Positions 59,805-64,000 of a stretch of 64,000 nucleotides of DNA are shown here, one piece after another. A program made the translations under genes and the position numbers. The stretch is from Chlamydia sp. BM-2023 (GTDB lineage Bacteria > Chlamydiota > Chlamydiia > Chlamydiales > Chlamydiaceae), in assembly GCF_964023145.1 (NCBI RefSeq), contig NZ_CAXIED010000001.1, positions 124,001-188,000 on the forward strand. The letters run 5' to 3'. Each line of letters starts with the position of its first letter. Position 1 is the first letter of the stretch. The notes below the pieces were generated by a model. It did not search any database, had not been told where the DNA came from, and worked only from the letters and a program-made list of their open reading frames with translations.

Positions 59805-59837
59805 GGCTTAGTCAAGTCCTTGCACTTGGTAAGATAA

Positions 59838-59865
59838 TTGACTTTTTCACTGCAGTCGATATAAT
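59838..59865 (+). promoter_or_regulatory. Strong sigma66-type promoter of the SH3b-protein gene
   Basis: TTGACT (59838-59843) and a perfect TATAAT (59860-59865) are separated by 16 bases. Start of transcription would be near 59872, giving a leader of about 80 bases before the ATG at 59952, which has AGGAG upstream. Confidence 0.8.
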
Positions 59866-59951
59866 TCTTTTTTCTAGGGGAGATATGCCCTAGGGGATTA
59901 GGTCACATCCTTATATCGGATTCTAATGTGAACATATTGTAGGAGTAAAGC

Positions 59952-61187
59952 ATGCGAACGCTATCGATTTCTATGCTTTTGTTTGCCGTAGGCGCAGGAG
60001 TAAGTTCATCAGCTATATATGCTGCTAGCTCATCTACGTCAAAAACATCTATTGCTCAAGCGGACAAGTCCTCATTTGCTCCATTCACAGGAGAAATCAA
60101 AGGAAATCGCGTACGCTTACGATTAGCCCCCCATGTTGATAGTTCTATAGTTAAGGAATTATCCAAGGGTGACTATATAGGCGTTATCGGCGAAAGTAAG
60201 GACTATTATATTGTTACAGCTCCCGAGGGACTTAAAGGATACGTATTTCGCACGTTTGTACTAGATAATGTTATCGAAGGCGAGCAAGTGAACGTACGTT
60301 TGGAGCCTTCAACATCTGCTCCTGTATTAGCCCGCCTTTCCCGAGGCACAGAAATACAAACAACTTCTACTCAAACTCAAGGCAAATGGTTAGAAATTGC
60401 TCTTCCTAGCCAATGCGCCTTCTATGTTGCTAAGAATTTCGTCTCTCATAAAGGCTCTATAGATCTTTATAAGCATCGAGAAGGTCAGAAAAAAATTGCT
60501 CTAGATTTGTTAAATTCTGCCGTGAAGTTTGCTCAAGAAGAATTACAAAAAACTCTAGATACCGTGGATTTAGAGGCTATTTATAAAAAGATTAATCTTG
60601 TACAAGCTGAAGAATTTTCCGATGTTCCAGGTTTACAACCTTTAATTCAAAAAGCCTTAGAAGAAATTCAAGATACGTATCTTTCTAAGTCTTTATCAAA
60701 CCAAGATAAAGTCTCAGGAAAGCAGAAAATCGCAGGACCATCTTCTACAGAAGTACTTCATGATACCGATAAGCAAGAGCATACTCTTTCGTTGTTATCA
60801 CAGCACATTCGCAAGCAAGCCAAAATAAAAACCTCTCCAAAAACCCATGGCAGAGAAAGTCTTGAATATGCTTTATTCAAACTTTGGGCAGATATGCAAC
60901 CTCAAGAAAATTCAAGAAAGCTCACTCAAGAAGCCTTCTATGAAGAAGAGAAAAAGAAAAAGCAGGTGCTTGTTGGAGAGCTAGATGTCTATCCCCACGT
61001 GGTAAAAAATAATCCCGGGGATTATTTGCTAAAAGACAAAGAAAATACCTTAGCTTTTGTCTATGCAACAAAAATAGATTTAGAAAAATGGCTAGGAAAA
61101 AGAGTTTCCGTAGAATGTCTACCTCGTCCAAATAACCATTTTGCCTTTCCTGCATATTATATAATCAGCATTAAGGAAATCGCTTAA
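59952..61187 (+). CDS. Secreted protein with two SH3b domains
   Basis: The gene encodes 411 residues, with an ATG after TAGGAG. A signal peptide (MRTLSISMLLFAVGAG...SSAIYAAS) precedes two bacterial SH3 domains: about 40-95 (GNRVRLRLAPHVDSSIVKEL) and about 98-158 (EQVNVRLEPSTSAPVLARL). A helical middle and a basic C-terminal domain follow (YPHVVKNNPGDYLLK, WLGKRVSVECLPRPNN). SH3b pairs in exported proteins usually bind peptidoglycan or envelope components, which suits a periplasmic role in an organism with transient septal peptidoglycan; that role is inferred. A strong promoter lies 80 bases upstream. Confidence 0.85.
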   Translation: MRTLSISMLLFAVGAGVSSSAIYAASSSTSKTSIAQADKSSFAPFTGEIKGNRVRLRLAPHVDSSIVKELSKGDYIGVIGESKDYYIVTAPEGLKGYVFRTFVLDNVIEGEQVNVRLEPSTSAPVLARLSRGTEIQTTSTQTQGKWLEIALPSQCAFYVAKNFVSHKGSIDLYKHREGQKKIALDLLNSAVKFAQEELQKTLDTVDLEAIYKKINLVQAEEFSDVPGLQPLIQKALEEIQDTYLSKSLSNQDKVSGKQKIAGPSSTEVLHDTDKQEHTLSLLSQHIRKQAKIKTSPKTHGRESLEYALFKLWADMQPQENSRKLTQEAFYEEEKKKKQVLVGELDVYPHVVKNNPGDYLLKDKENTLAFVYATKIDLEKWLGKRVSVECLPRPNNHFAFPAYYIISIKEIA

Positions 61188-61313
61188 TTTCTTTTTAATA
61201 TTCTCCTTCGCATCATTGTAAAATCAAGAGACACGAAGGTAGAGTATCATCTTTCTATTCTTATTCCCCTTCATTTGCTTGCAAAGATTCAACTACGCAG
61301 ATGAATACTACCT

Positions 61314-61352
61314 GAAAAACTTTCTCCTTAAGGTTGTATCCTTAAGGAGAAA
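61314..61352 (-). terminator. Rho-independent terminator of cydAB
   Basis: A perfect 13-bp stem (arms TTTCTCCTTAAGG and CCTTAAGGAGAAA, six-base loop) at 61321-61352, followed on the minus strand by GTTTTT. It lies 28 bases after the cydB stop and faces the converging SH3b gene. Confidence 0.85.
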
Positions 61353-61379
61353 TTCAATGAAGGAGTTCGAATTACAGTA

Positions 61380-62441
61380 TTAGTATACTGAAGGAAAATC
61401 TGTTTTACCTCTAAAGACACGATAGATATACACGCCATAGCCAATAATAAATGGCAGACCTATCAGCACAATGATTAATAAACTCTGCAAAGTTTTCGAA
61501 CTTGCTGCAGTGTTATAAATCGTATAGCTGTGTTCAGGACTTACAGTGGATAATAAAAGATTCGGGAAGATCAAAGTTACTGCTGATAGTATCAAAAGGA
61601 GTAAGTTACACGCAGAATAGATAAACGCGTAACCGTAACGCTGTCGAGATATGCAATTTTTCGTTGCGAAGCAGCTACCTAAAGTCATTGCCATTAAAAG
61701 AATCAACACGGGATAGGCAGGTACCCCAGAAAAACTTCCCGCCTGAAAAGCAGAACCTCTTGTTTGTGGTATCATAGCTAGTGACGCACTGATCAAAAGT
61801 AAATATACCACTAAAAACGCTGATAAAAAATAAGAAAAGCGCTTGATAACACGCTCCTGTAGTTCTCCGGAGGTTTTCATTAAAACAAAAGTAACCGCAT
61901 GAATAGCGAAAGAGCAAATAACTAGAGTTCCACATAATAACGCGTAGGGGCGGAAAAATAGCACCCAGGACAATGAAGCATAGGGAGTTATAGGAGATAT
62001 GGGCAAGCCTAGGATCATATTCCCTACTAACACACCTAAGAAAAAGCTGATGGTTAATCCAGATATGCAAAAAACACTATCCCAAAATACTTTCCATTTT
62101 CTGGACTCAGCCTTACTACGAAACTCTAGAGAACATCCCCTACAGACATAAAGTAATACTAACGTCCATATGGGCATATAGAAAATCGAGAGGAGCGTAC
62201 CATAGGCAGCTGGGAAACCTGCAAAAAGTCCTCCGAAAATAATAATCAGCCAAACTTCATTACCGTCCCAAACGGGGCCTATGGAGTTTAATAAAACACG
62301 CCGTTCTTTATCTTCACGAGATATAAAATAGATTGTACTCAAACCTAAATCAAAACCATCTCCTAAAGAATAGGCAAATACTGCGACTACTAGTATAGCG
62401 TACCAAGCTATTGGCAACATCGAAGCTAAAGAAAATTCCAT
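61380..62441 (-). CDS. cydB: Cytochrome bd oxidase subunit II
   Basis: The 353-residue membrane protein has about nine helices. FAYSLGDGFDLGLSTIYFI (about 22-40), GPVWDGNEVWLII (about 55-67) and WTLVLLYVCRGCSLEFR are the family signatures. With CydA it forms the quinol oxidase that reduces oxygen to water without pumping protons. It starts three bases after cydA ends and is followed by a strong terminator. The length is slightly shorter than the 379 residues of E. coli. Confidence 0.95.
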   Translation of the reverse strand: MEFSLASMLPIAWYAILVVAVFAYSLGDGFDLGLSTIYFISREDKERRVLLNSIGPVWDGNEVWLIIIFGGLFAGFPAAYGTLLSIFYMPIWTLVLLYVCRGCSLEFRSKAESRKWKVFWDSVFCISGLTISFFLGVLVGNMILGLPISPITPYASLSWVLFFRPYALLCGTLVICSFAIHAVTFVLMKTSGELQERVIKRFSYFLSAFLVVYLLLISASLAMIPQTRGSAFQAGSFSGVPAYPVLILLMAMTLGSCFATKNCISRQRYGYAFIYSACNLLLLILSAVTLIFPNLLLSTVSPEHSYTIYNTAASSKTLQSLLIIVLIGLPFIIGYGVYIYRVFRGKTDFPSVY

Positions 62442-62443
62442 AA

Positions 62444-63784
62444 CTATACTTCCACCTCATTAAGGTCATTTTGATCAGGCCCTCGTTGTACCTTCTTACA
62501 CAAAAGAAAGATAAATAAAGAGAGAAGACATGCAAATACTATGCTAAATAAAGCTAAAGATTGAACAACTTGCCCCCCACGGATTATCGAAGAGGCTGCG
62601 GATTGAGTTTTTAATAAACCATAGACAACCCAAGGCTGTCTTCCCATTTCAGCAGCGCACCAACCCACTTCATTACATATTTCGGGACAGAGAACAGAAA
62701 ATGAGAGTATGAATAATATGAAAGATTTTAATGCCCAGCGTCTCTTCCTATATGCACACCAGGTAATCATCACCAAAAGAACCATAAGGGCCCAAAGCAT
62801 AATCATCAAGTGATACAGCTGAAACACGGCTTGAACATTTGGCCACTCATCTTGAGGAGCCTGATCTAAACCAGTAACGGGGGTCTTTGTATTTCTATGA
62901 ACTAAGAAAGAAAGCCCTCCAGGAAGAGGCACTCCAAATACTTTTTGATTTTTTACATCTACAATACCGAATAGGTAAATTGGACTATACTCTTCTGTTT
63001 TAAATAGACCTTCAAAAGCTGCTAATTTTGTCGGTTGATTTTTAGCCACTCCACGAGCAGAAACATCTGCGGACCATAGTTGTAAAATAAGAACTATGAT
63101 TCCTGTTATGGCTCCTAATTTTAATCCCTTACGGGCGAACTCTATATGGCGCTGTTTACGTAAATAGTAAGCACTTACGCTAATTACAAGAAAGATTCCT
63201 GATAACCATGTTCCTAATACTACGTGGGTAAAACGATCGATACTTGTCGGAGAGAATACTACCTGCCAAAATGATGTCATTGTAGGTACAAGTTGTCCAT
63301 GATGCATTGCCATTTCATATCCAGATGGTGTTTGCATCCAAGAATTGGCGCATACTATCCAAAAAGCACTCATATGTGCTCCAAGAGCTACCATACAAGT
63401 AGCAAAAAAATGCATTTTCTTAGACACCTTATGGCGGCCAAACAACAGAACACCTAAAAATCCTGATTCTAAGAAAAAGGCAAATACGCCTTCACTTCCT
63501 AAAAGTGCGCCAAAAATGTTCCCTGTATATTCAGAAAATCCCGCCCAATTGGAACCAAAAGAAAAAATTTGCATAATTCCTGTAACAACTCCAACAACAA
63601 ATGTCAGAGCAAATACCCCAATCCAAAACCAGGTCATTTGTTTATAAATATTCTTCTTAGTAATCAGATACAAACCTTCCATGACAACAAGCATCATACT
63701 AAGGCCCATACTCAAAGGAACAAAAAGGTAATGAAATCCAACAAACAAACCAAACTGTATCCTAGATAAAACTACTGCATCCAT
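62444..63784 (-). CDS. cydA: Cytochrome bd oxidase subunit I
   Basis: The gene encodes 446 residues from the ATG at 63784 (MDAVVLSRIQFG); the upstream open frame to 63841 is out of character. The haem-ligand His lies in FGLFVGFHYLFVPLSMG. Other signatures are FGSNWAGFSEYTGNIFGALLGSEG, FWIVCANSWMQTPSG and GRQPWVVYGLLKT. The region between them that binds quinol is short, as in the short Q-loop class. It forms an operon with cydB and provides high-affinity oxygen respiration. Confidence 0.95.
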   Translation of the reverse strand: MDAVVLSRIQFGLFVGFHYLFVPLSMGLSMMLVVMEGLYLITKKNIYKQMTWFWIGVFALTFVVGVVTGIMQIFSFGSNWAGFSEYTGNIFGALLGSEGVFAFFLESGFLGVLLFGRHKVSKKMHFFATCMVALGAHMSAFWIVCANSWMQTPSGYEMAMHHGQLVPTMTSFWQVVFSPTSIDRFTHVVLGTWLSGIFLVISVSAYYLRKQRHIEFARKGLKLGAITGIIVLILQLWSADVSARGVAKNQPTKLAAFEGLFKTEEYSPIYLFGIVDVKNQKVFGVPLPGGLSFLVHRNTKTPVTGLDQAPQDEWPNVQAVFQLYHLMIMLWALMVLLVMITWCAYRKRRWALKSFILFILSFSVLCPEICNEVGWCAAEMGRQPWVVYGLLKTQSAASSIIRGGQVVQSLALFSIVFACLLSLFIFLLCKKVQRGPDQNDLNEVEV

Positions 63785-63983
63785 ACGTCCGCCAGAAATC
63801 CGAGAACAAATAAAAAATCTGTAATGTGAAGCATATAACAAACTATTGCAACTATAAAATACTTTGCTGTTAACCCTTTTCTCTATATGCTACAGTATTA
63901 TATTATCTTCTTTTAGAAAGCAGTCGCTTGCCTTTAAGGTGAGAATCTCTTCGAGTATTCTATTCTAGGAAACTAGTAAAGTT

Positions 63984-64000
63984 ATGCCCATAGATATCAC
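63984..64000 (+). CDS. Start of a plus-strand gene, possibly diadenylate cyclase (partial)
   Basis: Only five codons are visible (MPIDI) after an ATG at 63984, with AGGAAA upstream. In chlamydiae the gene beside cydA in the divergent direction encodes the YbbP/DacA diadenylate cyclase, so this is the expected neighbour. The identity rests on gene order alone. Confidence 0.35.

Noticed and set aside
63785..63841. N-terminal extension of cydA to 63841
   Set aside because: The added residues are unlike CydA, which begins right at MDAVVLSRIQFG.

Overview
This window is from the chromosome of an obligate intracellular Chlamydia, most likely the psittaci/caviae/felis/abortus branch (former Chlamydophila). 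The evidence is a chlamydial gene order around prfA, trmD, metG, ileS and cydAB, a tmRNA whose tag begins AEPKAECEII and ends EERLAA, a very large signal peptidase I, a TrmD with an extra C-terminal domain, and a tandem array of DUF1389 proteins, a family I know only from Chlamydiaceae. I could not fix the species from sequence alone.

Region 1 (1-26786) is accessory. It holds eighteen consecutive DUF1389 paralogs, all on the minus strand, the first cut by the window edge. Nearly all share a plan: a short polar Ser/Thr/Pro-rich N-terminus, two hydrophobic helices separated by a tight turn (often ACGIVHPAVI-like), and a conserved cytosolic-type domain of about 300 residues. The paired-helix arrangement is that of chlamydial inclusion-membrane (Inc) proteins, so the array looks like a multigene family of candidate host-facing effectors. 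One member has lost most of the first half of its domain. The largest (942 aa) carries an acidic insert with four near-identical repeats of 59-60 residues. A nineteenth copy with a proline-rich linker lies apart at 34449-35849. Hairpin terminators inside the array suggest that at least some members are separate transcription units.

Region 2 (27155-34395, plus strand) has a NIF3-family protein, oligoendopeptidase F, the CIRCE-controlled groES-groEL operon with an unusual leader hairpin, an AsmA-like membrane protein, tRNA-Asn(GTT) with a clear sigma66-type promoter, and a second type of Inc-like protein.

Region 3 (34449-64000) is the conserved chromosomal backbone. A BPL_N-domain protein and a DMT/EamA transporter lie next to recD2. 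On the minus strand there is a compact translation and RNA-processing cluster, read in the order prfA-prmC-ffh-rpsP-trmD-rplS-rnhB-gmk-rpoZ-like-metG. Then follow rpmE, a secreted hypothetical, lepB, ileS, ssrA (tmRNA), a small hypothetical, a PIN-PhoH ATPase, a SWIM-motif protein, a secreted double-SH3b protein and cytochrome bd oxidase cydAB. The first codons of the next gene, probably the diadenylate cyclase gene, are at the right edge.

The backbone supplies protein synthesis, folding, secretion and respiration. The DUF1389 region is where this genome has expanded and diversified.
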